DNA of 14,400 nucleotides from Candidatus Sumerlaeota bacterium (GTDB taxonomy: Bacteria > Sumerlaeota > T1SED10-198M), in the NCBI GenBank assembly GCA_003554345.1, contig PWGE01000058.1:1-14400 (forward strand), read 5' to 3'. Each line of letters opens with the position of its first letter. Within the stretch, counting starts at the first letter, position 1. The notes under the pieces are model-generated. The model was given only the letters and a program-made list of their open reading frames with translations, was not told the origin of the DNA and did no database searches. Shown here piece by piece: positions 1 through 7,019 of this stretch. The position numbers and the translations under genes are program-made.

Positions 1-220
1 TATGTGTCTTTACAGGATCTTTCTCACGTAACTCATAACCTCCCGTGTCTATCACCCGAAAGGTATATCCCCGCCACTCTGAAGTTCCATAATTTCGGTC
101 CCGGGTCAAACCAGGCACATCATCTACTACCGCTTTTTTTTGTTCTATGAGCTGATTGAATAGTAAGGATTTACCAACATTAGGACGTCCTACAATCGCC
201 ATAACAGGTATTGAACTCAT
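1..220 (-). CDS. der: GTPase Der (EngA), N-terminal part, runs off left edge
   Basis: The reverse strand from 220 down encodes the first 73 residues of the double-GTPase Der, which acts in late assembly of the 50S ribosomal subunit. Visible motifs of the first G domain are the P-loop GRPNVGKS (residues 11-18), the G2/switch I segment [10 protein letters not shown] with its conserved Thr, and the G3 motif DTGG. The ATG at 220-218 is chosen because AAGGA lies about 8 bases upstream; a later Met (codon 7) would clip the first beta strand. The second G domain and KH-like domain lie outside the window. It sits 96 bases downstream of the secreted MG-domain gene with no convincing terminator between them, so readthrough is likely. 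Identification is from family motifs and is firm. Confidence 0.96.
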   Translation of the reverse strand, partial: MSSIPVMAIVGRPNVGKSLLFNQLIEQKKAVVDDVPGLTRDRNYGTSEWRGYTFRVIDTGGYELREKDPVKTH

Positions 221-316
221 TTTTTACAATTCCTTCATCCAATGGTTTTTACTGGAAAAAAAGGTTAACACAAATTAATGAAAGTGCTTAAAAAGGTATG
301 TTTAATAAAGAAAAAA

Positions 317-2098
317 TTAATCGCTGAACTGCCCTTTTTCACCAGAGAAAAGGGGAGCAGGATCAAAACCCTCCGGCCGCACTTCATGCCATTCTCCGTG
401 ACGACCCATCAAAGTCACCATAGAAGAGTCACTTTTTTCAAGAAGCATTTTTATAAAATCATATGTTTCGGTCAAACGAAGCGCCCTGAGTTTTTTATCC
501 ATCAAGCCTCCGGCACTATCGTCGGGCAGATCATAATAGAGCGGTTGCGCCCTGCTGGAGCCAACCTGGAAGGGATAAGACATCATATGATATCCTTTAG
601 CAGGGTTATAGGTATACGCCGTAACCACACAATTCCCCACCATTTCTTCTGTTAAACGAATGGATAAACGGCGCCGCCCGTTTTCCAGGGAAAGATCACG
701 GGCATATAGCAACTGCCCATCTCTTTCAATTTCCACCATTACTGGCACAAATTCTCTCTGAGATTCAAAGTCCAGGTGAAGCATTTCCCCTGCGTCATAA
801 GCATAATTTTCAGGCTGAAAGAGAAAGGGGTGTTCAGCTATTGATAAGGGTTCCACTTCATAACGAAAGTGATGCCCTTCTACTGAAAAGTTAAAATAAA
901 GAGTCTCCTGATCGGCAGGAGGTTTAAACCGGAAAAAAGAAACCTGATCAGGGGAAGTACGTACATTTTGTCGCTTATACACGGTTTCTCCATCCTCATC
1001 TTCAATTCGAAGATGTACCCATTTTGAAAGGGGATTACCGACAGGATCACTTAATACCAGGCCAAATAGATTCTCAAAACCACCCACCACATATCCCTGA
1101 TGAAGAAAAGAAACATAAAAGGGTTTTTCAAACACAGAAAATGTCACTTCTTTTTCCTGTTTGCCGTGTTCTGTTTCAAGAGACAAAGTGAGCTGAACTT
1201 TATCATTTTCCTCCAGATAAGCAGGTAATCGGCTCTTGATTTTCTTACGTTCCGGCCCGATAGTTTCTTTTTCATATTGCAATTTCCTGCCACCTGCTCT
1301 CAATTGCACCTGAACATCTTTAGTTGCTGCCCGCAAAACCTCATCTTCAGTTTCCAGAGAAAAACGAGCCCTGAATTTTTCGCCTGGCAAATAAAAAGGT
1401 GAGGTATCTTCTATACTTACCGGAAGCTCATCAGACTCATGTTGCACAAACAGGAGACGTCGACTTGTTTGCCCTCCATAGTAAACATACACAAAATACC
1501 ACCCTTCGGGCCAATCTTCAGAAACCGGCATCTGACAGGAAAACACTCCTTCTTCATCACTTTTCACTTTTTTTTCGTGCAAAGTCTGGTCATCCATATT
1601 TTTCAAACGAACCTCTACAGGATACTTCCAGAGAGAGGCTCGAGAAAAAGGATGTTTTAACTCTCCCTTCAATAAAATATCACTCTCCTCCTGATGGGGA
1701 GTCTCATGCCATTCAAGAGAAGCAGGAAGATAAACAGGCAGAGAAAGCACAAACTGCTGTCTTCTTCTGTTGCCAAATACCATAACATGGAACGTTACCT
1801 CTCCCGGCTGTAGAATATTATCCTTTGCCACAGGGACATAAAGCATTCCATGTTCCGTGGTAAAACCCCTGAAGTCTAAAACCTGCCTGTTATCCTGGTA
1901 CCCCCTAACCCTGACTCTCATATTTTCAGCAGGAGCATTTGTTTCAGAGGAGTAAAATAGCAAAAGAACTCCTCCATCTTCGCTATGGGAAGGAAGAGCC
2001 TGAGGAAGTCGTGCTAAACATATATACTGAGAAAGCAGAGGAGGGGAAAGGAAAACCAAAAATACTATTAAAACAATGGCAACTTTTCTCATTTTCAT
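317..2098 (-). CDS. Secreted multi-domain beta-sandwich protein with macroglobulin (MG)-like domains
   Basis: This 593-residue protein begins with a basic tip and a hydrophobic stretch (residues 4-23, KVAIVLIVFLVFLSPPLLS), a likely Sec signal peptide. There is no lipobox cysteine at the right place, so it is probably periplasmic or released. The rest is beta-rich with recurring units of roughly 90-100 residues. Segments such as PFYLPGEKFRARF and YAYDAGEMLHLDF match the 'Y-x-PGE' opening strand of MG/carboxypeptidase-regulatory-like domains found in bacterial alpha-2-macroglobulins. No CxEQ thioester motif is present, and it is far shorter than a full macroglobulin (about 1,500 residues or more), so a protease-trapping role is not supported. 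A structural or binding role at the envelope is an inference. It is divergent from the operon on the right and upstream of der on the same strand. Start: ATG 2098; a second ATG at codon 3 is also possible because the nearest AAGG is about 13 bases away. Confidence 0.75.
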   Translation of the reverse strand: MKMRKVAIVLIVFLVFLSPPLLSQYICLARLPQALPSHSEDGGVLLLFYSSETNAPAENMRVRVRGYQDNRQVLDFRGFTTEHGMLYVPVAKDNILQPGEVTFHVMVFGNRRRQQFVLSLPVYLPASLEWHETPHQEESDILLKGELKHPFSRASLWKYPVEVRLKNMDDQTLHEKKVKSDEEGVFSCQMPVSEDWPEGWYFVYVYYGGQTSRRLLFVQHESDELPVSIEDTSPFYLPGEKFRARFSLETEDEVLRAATKDVQVQLRAGGRKLQYEKETIGPERKKIKSRLPAYLEENDKVQLTLSLETEHGKQEKEVTFSVFEKPFYVSFLHQGYVVGGFENLFGLVLSDPVGNPLSKWVHLRIEDEDGETVYKRQNVRTSPDQVSFFRFKPPADQETLYFNFSVEGHHFRYEVEPLSIAEHPFLFQPENYAYDAGEMLHLDFESQREFVPVMVEIERDGQLLYARDLSLENGRRRLSIRLTEEMVGNCVVTAYTYNPAKGYHMMSYPFQVGSSRAQPLYYDLPDDSAGGLMDKKLRALRLTETYDFIKMLLEKSDSSMVTLMGRHGEWHEVRPEGFDPAPLFSGEKGQFSD

Positions 2099-2105
2099 AG
2101 TATAT

Positions 2106-2141
2106 ATTATACCTTAAAATAAGAAATTTTAATGGTATAAT
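2106..2141. promoter_or_regulatory. AT-rich palindrome with outward-facing TATAAT boxes (divergent promoter region)
   Basis: Inverted repeat in the divergent intergenic region. Left arm is ATTATACC (2106-2113) followed by TTAAAAT (2114-2120); right arm is ATTTTAA (2126-2132), one unpaired T, then GGTATAAT (2134-2141). The loop is AAGAA. Each outer arm contains a perfect -10 hexamer: TATAAT on the plus strand at 2136-2141, and on the minus strand at 2111-2106. The -35 regions would overlap inside the palindrome and are poor (plus strand TTAAAA at 2114-2119, 16-base spacer). The plus promoter would start transcription near 2148, leaving about 25 bases of leader before the ATG at 2173. The minus one would give an almost leaderless message for the gene starting at 2098. 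The palindrome could also be a repressor operator. The pattern is seen directly; promoter function is inferred. Confidence 0.45.
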
Positions 2142-2172
2142 TGCGAAAATCCCAGTATAAAGGTTCACCCCC

Positions 2173-3219
2173 ATGAAAACCGCTTATTGTGCCTTCCTGA
2201 TACTGACGGCCTCTCTCCTCTTATCCGAAACTTTTATCAGCGGAATCTGGGTGCACGGTTACAATCATGGATATCTAACTCCTGGTGAAGCCCAAAGAAT
2301 GGTTGATTTCTGCCATGAACATAATATAAATACCATATTCATGCAGGTTCGAAAATCAGGCGATGCTTACTATGAATCTTCAAAAGAACCCCGGGCTACC
2401 AATATAGAAGAAGGATACAATCCATTGCCATATGTCCTGGATCTTGCCTCACAAAAAGATCCTCCTCTTTCTATTCATGCCTGGATGGTTATGAATAAAA
2501 AAGGGACACGAGCACAGGAAGAAGATCTTTGCCATAGTCACATTTTAGCACGAAAACCTGAATGTATCATGCGCAGATCCAATGGTTCAACTATCTGGAT
2601 TGATCCGGCTTTACCTGACGTACAGCAATACCAGGCTGAGGTCGTACAGGAAATTATAAAAGAATACCCGGAACTCGACGGGATCCATCTTGACTACATA
2701 CGATATCCCGATATTGATGCCGGCTATTCTGAGCCAGTCCTCCAGCAATATATGCAGGAGACCAGGACAAGAGAAGTACCCTCTCCTGATGACCCTGGCT
2801 GGAGCAGATGGCGGCGTGACAGGATAACCCAACAGGTCCGGAAAATATACTGGACAATCCAGCAAGTGGATCCCACTATTCTTCTGTCGATTGCCGCCTC
2901 CTGCAATGACAGGCTCCCTGAAAGCACTTCCATCAAAATCTCACATTTTCAGCAATATGTACAAAGACAGAAGAGAGAGGAATTCAGAAAGGAAAAGGCA
3001 AAAACCATATCGAATTCTTCTCAAAAATCTCTAAAACCACAGAACAGGCCATCTTATTACAGTACCAGCAATATCCATCCCACTCTATTTCAAACTATTA
3101 GTAACCATAAAATTCCTGATTCGATTACGGATAAAATAAAGATATCATCCCTCTTTTTCCATTCTCTTAATGCCCGTGTACTGACAAACTCTTTAAAAAA
3201 CCCAAAAAGTATTAACTGA
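2173..3219 (+). CDS. Secreted glycosyl-hydrolase-like protein (GHL10/DUF187 type), apparently truncated barrel with unrelated tail
   Basis: The 348-residue product starts with a signal peptide (residues 1-22). Residues 24-240 follow the GHL10 family (YngK/YddW-like TIM barrel, predicted glycan-active): GIWVHGYNHG at the first strand, NINTIFMQVRKSGDAYY, IHAWMVMN, and the signature DGIHLDYIRYP (169-179) with the conserved Asp and Arg, then WSRWRRDRIT (210-219) and LLSIAAS (237-243). Family members next show a 'QDW..W...G..D...PM.Y' block; it is absent. Instead about 105 residues rich in Ser, Lys, Asn and Ile follow with no recognisable motif. Hand-counted GC falls from 55/120 bases at 2641-2760 to 42/120 at 2941-3060 and 41/120 at 3061-3180. 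The gene is probably the remnant of a deletion fusion and may be inactive. ATG 2173 is preceded by TAAAGG at 2158-2163. It opens the plus-strand operon; the next gene starts 12 bases after its stop. Confidence 0.8.
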   Translation: MKTAYCAFLILTASLLLSETFISGIWVHGYNHGYLTPGEAQRMVDFCHEHNINTIFMQVRKSGDAYYESSKEPRATNIEEGYNPLPYVLDLASQKDPPLSIHAWMVMNKKGTRAQEEDLCHSHILARKPECIMRRSNGSTIWIDPALPDVQQYQAEVVQEIIKEYPELDGIHLDYIRYPDIDAGYSEPVLQQYMQETRTREVPSPDDPGWSRWRRDRITQQVRKIYWTIQQVDPTILLSIAASCNDRLPESTSIKISHFQQYVQRQKREEFRKEKAKTISNSSQKSLKPQNRPSYYSTSNIHPTLFQTISNHKIPDSITDKIKISSLFFHSLNARVLTNSLKNPKSIN

Positions 3220-3231
3220 GCGAAATAAAAA

Positions 3232-5841
3232 TTGAAGCCACCCCGGAAAAAATCAACTCTTTTCATTTTCTTTTATCTTTTTATCACCTTCTTTAATGTG
3301 GTACTTTTTCTTGCCGGAAGTGGAATATACCTGGAAATTATTCAGCCAACAGAAAATTTTGCTTTTTTAGAACACCTTTTTTCGCCCCATTTTATCAGCC
3401 AGGCTTATCTTTATGGTGGCACTATGGCTCTTTCCCTTATTCTTATGGCATGTCACACTATTTTGTTTGCACGCTACTTTTTTTTTCGATTGACCCGTAT
3501 TACACTTACTTCTCTTTTCCTTTTTTCCATCCTTCTTTTTATTTTTAGCCTTCATTTTATACTGGTTCCTCAAATAGTCCCACCATGGTGGTTGATTCTT
3601 TCCTATCTTGCCGGGGCAATAATGATCACTGCTGTTTGGCGAGGTCTTTTAGCCAAAATATCCGGTGCCTACTGGAAGAAGCATTATCTTCAAGCCAATC
3701 ATATAACCAATCCTGATAAAGAAAACCTGTTGTACCTGCTCCAGAAAAATTCCGATATTCGATTAGAAAAGAAACTTTTCAGGCATTATATCCTGGATGG
3801 AGAATACTCCAAAGCATCTCAGCTTTTCAAAGAGACTGACCTCTCCCGCCTCGACCCCTCTATTCTCCAGGATTTTTTCCTTGCTCATTACCGACTTCAA
3901 CAGTACAGGCATGCATTGAAAATTGGAAATTATCTTCTCTCTCTTTTTTCAGAAAAAGAAAGGCCTCCTGAAGAGTTTATTGAAAACCTTTTCCTGAGTT
4001 GTTACCATCTTGGCCATACGGATCAGGGGCTTGAACTCTATTATACTTACTACCAATCTCAGAAGATAGAAAGACCTTCTCCTGAATTTATTAAAGCCGC
4101 CTATACCATTTTAAAGGAACATCATCAATATGAAGAAATCTCGTTTTTTCTGCAAAAAACAGGTTTTACCCTGGAAACTGATGACCTCCGTAAAATACTT
4201 TTGGATTTTCTTTCCCATATATATCGAAAAAAAAGGTTCTCCATCCTTGTGGAGATTTTGAACACCTTTTTTTCAGAGATACCCCCTCGCCAGCTTTATC
4301 ATTATATCCTCCATTTAAAACAACAACCTGCATCAATTAAAGATTCCTATTACCATCTTCTTATCCGTTTTCATCAAACCCAGAAACAAAAGGAAAAATT
4401 AAAACAAATTTTAGAAGAATACTTTCTCACCGGCCAGCCTTTCCGTGAAGATTACTACCAGCGCTTAAAAGAAATATCCCCTCTTTCTCAAAAAGAACTG
4501 CAACATTTCATCGAACAATATCCTTATCAAATCACTCCTTATAAAGACTATTTTGCCACACTTTCCCTACCTGCGGAAAAAGCAAGACTGATGGAAAAAA
4601 TTCAGAAAGTCCTTCCCTCAGTACCTTCTCCAGAAGCCAAAAATTTTCAGAGTTTAGCCAATACTCTCAAGAAAGAGTTTCAATCAATTCGCAAAACTGA
4701 ACTTGAAAATGTGCTGAGCGGCTCTCTGAGCAATCATGACGCTATACGTGAATACCTGCTTTTACTGGCAGAAATGAATGAAGCCACGGATACCTATCAT
4801 TTTCTACAAAGACTAAAAAGTCATTTTGAAGAAGATCGCCAGTTAGAAAATGTTGTGTGGGATGTTATTCACTCTCATCCCGGTTCCTTTCATATTGGTG
4901 AAAACCTGATGAACCACTATCTGCATGCAGGTAAACCCGAAAAAAGTCATAAGCTTATTCAGGTTCTTGCTGAATATACCATGGAAAAAGAGAGGTATTC
5001 TTTTGAAAAATACCAGGAGCTCTATAAGCGATTTCCAGATTATATGCCTGTATATCCCTCACTTATCGAAACATCATTTAAACAGAAAAATTATCAGCAT
5101 GTCACAGCTCTGAGTGAAAAATTTTTCAATACAAAGGAAACAATCTCTCACTACCCACATCTTTATTCTTTATATTTAATTTCTTTAGAGGAAACAGGAC
5201 AAAAAGAAGAGTTTATCAATAAAACCAAGACGTTTTTATCAGAATATCAAACAGAAAACATTGATCTTATTCGTCTTTTTGTACGCACATTACGTTCTGA
5301 ACAGCGTTATGAAGAAGCCCTCAACATTCTGCAAAATTTCACCCATTTAAAAACTGTGGTAGAAGTTATAGCCGAACTGGAAGAAGATTATACTGACTAT
5401 AGAAAACAGGGCTTAAAAGATAAAATAGAGTCAAATAAAGAAGATTACGAAAGTTGTTTCCAACTGGGAATGCTCTATCTTACGGAAAAAGACTGGAACC
5501 AGGCATTCATTTGTTTTCAAAAATGCTTCGGATCAAAAGAATATGACCGGCTCAGCCATGCATATGGAGCACTGGCATTAGCTCATAAAAACCTGCTGGA
5601 TCTCAGCGAAGAACTCCTTTTTCAGGTACAATTACATGACAAAGACATTCCCGCTCAAGAACTCAATACGCTCAAGGAAATTTTTTATGAAACGGGACGT
5701 ATTTTTGATGAAAACAAATTGTACCATCGTTCGGTCAATATTTACCTGCAAATTTTTAAAATAGACGCTAATTTCCGCGATGTCATGAAAAAAATTGAGA
5801 ATTATGATCTTTACCTGAAATCACGTAAAAAGAAGATGTGA
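3232..5841 (+). CDS. Membrane protein with four N-terminal helices and long TPR-like repeat domain
   Basis: 869 residues. A basic start (KPPRKK) is followed by four predicted membrane helices at about 9-37, 58-80, 88-112 and 118-138. The basic segment after the fourth (WRGLLAKISGAYWKKHY) suggests by the positive-inside rule that both ends are cytoplasmic. Residues 150-869 are almost wholly alpha-helical repeats. Most are too divergent to delimit, but TPR-like pairs are clear near the C-terminus: FQLGMLYLTEKDWNQAFICF (743-762) and FYETGRIFDENKLYHRSVNI (about 818-837). Such domains scaffold protein complexes; no catalytic motif is seen. The start is TTG at 3232, since no ATG lies upstream of the first helix and an in-frame GTG at 3298 would cut it; the ribosome-binding site is weak. 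Translation may depend on coupling to the gene 12 bases upstream. It sits just before a glycosyltransferase, so a scaffold for envelope glycan assembly is possible but unproven. Confidence 0.8.
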   Translation: MKPPRKKSTLFIFFYLFITFFNVVLFLAGSGIYLEIIQPTENFAFLEHLFSPHFISQAYLYGGTMALSLILMACHTILFARYFFFRLTRITLTSLFLFSILLFIFSLHFILVPQIVPPWWLILSYLAGAIMITAVWRGLLAKISGAYWKKHYLQANHITNPDKENLLYLLQKNSDIRLEKKLFRHYILDGEYSKASQLFKETDLSRLDPSILQDFFLAHYRLQQYRHALKIGNYLLSLFSEKERPPEEFIENLFLSCYHLGHTDQGLELYYTYYQSQKIERPSPEFIKAAYTILKEHHQYEEISFFLQKTGFTLETDDLRKILLDFLSHIYRKKRFSILVEILNTFFSEIPPRQLYHYILHLKQQPASIKDSYYHLLIRFHQTQKQKEKLKQILEEYFLTGQPFREDYYQRLKEISPLSQKELQHFIEQYPYQITPYKDYFATLSLPAEKARLMEKIQKVLPSVPSPEAKNFQSLANTLKKEFQSIRKTELENVLSGSLSNHDAIREYLLLLAEMNEATDTYHFLQRLKSHFEEDRQLENVVWDVIHSHPGSFHIGENLMNHYLHAGKPEKSHKLIQVLAEYTMEKERYSFEKYQELYKRFPDYMPVYPSLIETSFKQKNYQHVTALSEKFFNTKETISHYPHLYSLYLISLEETGQKEEFINKTKTFLSEYQTENIDLIRLFVRTLRSEQRYEEALNILQNFTHLKTVVEVIAELEEDYTDYRKQGLKDKIESNKEDYESCFQLGMLYLTEKDWNQAFICFQKCFGSKEYDRLSHAYGALALAHKNLLDLSEELLFQVQLHDKDIPAQELNTLKEIFYETGRIFDENKLYHRSVNIYLQIFKIDANFRDVMKKIENYDLYLKSRKKKM

Positions 5842-5885
5842 TTGCCAGCTACAATTTGCCAGGCTATTTCCCAACGAGGCATATT

Positions 5886-7019
5886 ATGAAAGTCCATTTT
5901 ATTGGTCTTAACAGCAGATACTATCCTTACACCCGGGTCAGGTGTTACAATTTTGCACATTCGCTTGAAGAGCAGGGGATCTCAACAAGGGTATATGCTC
6001 TTTCTGATGACTATCTTGATCTTCCCGAGGAACGTTTCACTGATGCGCGGGACCGGCTCAAATTAAAGGTGCAAATGCAACTTTTTAAGGACATCCTGCT
6101 CAATATTTCGAAGAATGACCTGCTCTATTTTCAAAAAGTTCACCATCATATTGCCGCCCCATATCTTTACGCACGCCTGAAAAATATCCCCTATATTGTC
6201 GACTATGACGACTGGGATTTTGACAGGTCCCCTTTTTTCAACCACTCTTCTTTAAACCGGCTCTTTTTTAGAAACTCACATTCCGACCAGATTACTCCCC
6301 GGCTTTTATCCGGTGCACACAAATGTATTGTTTCAAGCCATTACCTGGAGAAGACTATCCGCCAGTATAACCCCCGGGTATATTATTTACCCACCGGCGT
6401 CGATTTAAAAATGTTTAAGGCTGGTTCATATTCCTCAAACAAGGATAAGCCCGTTTTTTTCTGGAACGGAGATGTATGGGGTGATGTCATCCTTGAAAAT
6501 CTTATTTTTCTTTTTTCCGCTTTCTCAGAACTCCTTACCCACAAACAATCCTGGAAACTTCAACTGGTTGTTTTTGGATCAAAAGTTCCCCAGTTGAAAC
6601 GTATTCTTGAAAACAGTTATTCTAAGTTACCTGTAGAACTCATTGAAAACATTCCTCCTTCCAGCATGCCCTCTTACTATGCGGGTGCCACCTTTGGTCT
6701 TATGCCTCTACTATATGATGAATCCAATTATCATTGGATTCAGGCAAAAAGTCCCACGAAGCTGTTTGAATACATGGCCATGAAACTTATTCCGGTATGT
6801 CATGATGAAGGAGAACCCTCTCATATTATCCAGCATGGTACAAACGGCTATCTTTATCGAAATCGTGCAGAGTTCATTGGTATTTTAAATGATTTATTAG
6901 ATAATTATAACGAATTGAACCATATAGCAGAAAATGCTTATCAGACAGTCAGGCAAAAATATTCACTTCCTGTTTTAGGAAAACAGCTTAAAACAATCAT
7001 TGAGGATAAACCCAGGTGA
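5886..7019 (+). CDS. Glycosyltransferase, GT-B fold (GT4-like)
   Basis: 377 residues from the ATG at 5886. The N-terminal Rossmann half begins KVHFIGLNSRYYPYTRVRCY, typical of GT-B enzymes, and has YIVDYDDWDFD (103-113) and the hinge region YLPTGVDLKMF (167-177). The C-terminal nucleotide-sugar-binding half contains PSSMPSYYAGATFGLMPL (258-275) and SPTKLFEYMAMKLIPV (289-304), where E295 corresponds to the conserved donor-binding Glu of GT4 enzymes. It lacks a signal or membrane helix, so it should act in the cytoplasm or at the inner membrane face, transferring a sugar from an activated donor to an unknown acceptor. A longer GTG start at 5838 overlaps the previous stop, but the 16 extra residues look unlike the family, while GAGG lies just upstream of ATG 5886. 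Its stop overlaps the next start (GTGA), showing coupling to the radical SAM gene. Confidence 0.88.
   Translation: MKVHFIGLNSRYYPYTRVRCYNFAHSLEEQGISTRVYALSDDYLDLPEERFTDARDRLKLKVQMQLFKDILLNISKNDLLYFQKVHHHIAAPYLYARLKNIPYIVDYDDWDFDRSPFFNHSSLNRLFFRNSHSDQITPRLLSGAHKCIVSSHYLEKTIRQYNPRVYYLPTGVDLKMFKAGSYSSNKDKPVFFWNGDVWGDVILENLIFLFSAFSELLTHKQSWKLQLVVFGSKVPQLKRILENSYSKLPVELIENIPPSSMPSYYAGATFGLMPLLYDESNYHWIQAKSPTKLFEYMAMKLIPVCHDEGEPSHIIQHGTNGYLYRNRAEFIGILNDLLDNYNELNHIAENAYQTVRQKYSLPVLGKQLKTIIEDKPR

Noticed and set aside
221-316. Gap between the MG-domain gene and der, examined for a terminator, promoter or small gene
   Set aside because: Only a weak TTAAT/ATTAA pairing and AT-rich sequence were seen; no GC stem, -10/-35 pair or start-RBS combination apart from that of der.
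278-655. Plus-strand ORF of 125 codons opposite the MG-domain gene
   Set aside because: It is antisense to a gene with signal peptide and domain signatures, has no ribosome-binding site or recognisable motif, and its translation looks like a shadow.
2106-2141. The palindrome read as a rho-independent terminator
   Set aside because: Both flanking genes point away from it, its stem is AT-rich rather than GC-rich, and it has no U-tract in a useful position.
2899-3112. Open stretch in another forward frame over the GHL10 tail, helix-like in translation, considered as a frameshifted continuation
   Set aside because: It carries no GHL10 motif, is separated from the upstream frame by stops at about 2907 and 2919, and ends in tandem stops, so a simple frameshift does not restore the barrel.
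3478-3486. Run of nine T (and a run of eight A at 4227-4234) in the TPR gene, considered as phase-variation slippage sites
   Set aside because: The reading frame is intact through both, and such runs are expected in AT-rich Phe- and Lys-rich coding sequence; nothing else suggests switching.
5838-5885. Longer GTG start for the glycosyltransferase overlapping the previous stop
   Set aside because: The added 16 residues do not resemble a GT-B N-terminus, while ATG 5886 has a GAGG site at suitable spacing and begins directly at the first beta strand.
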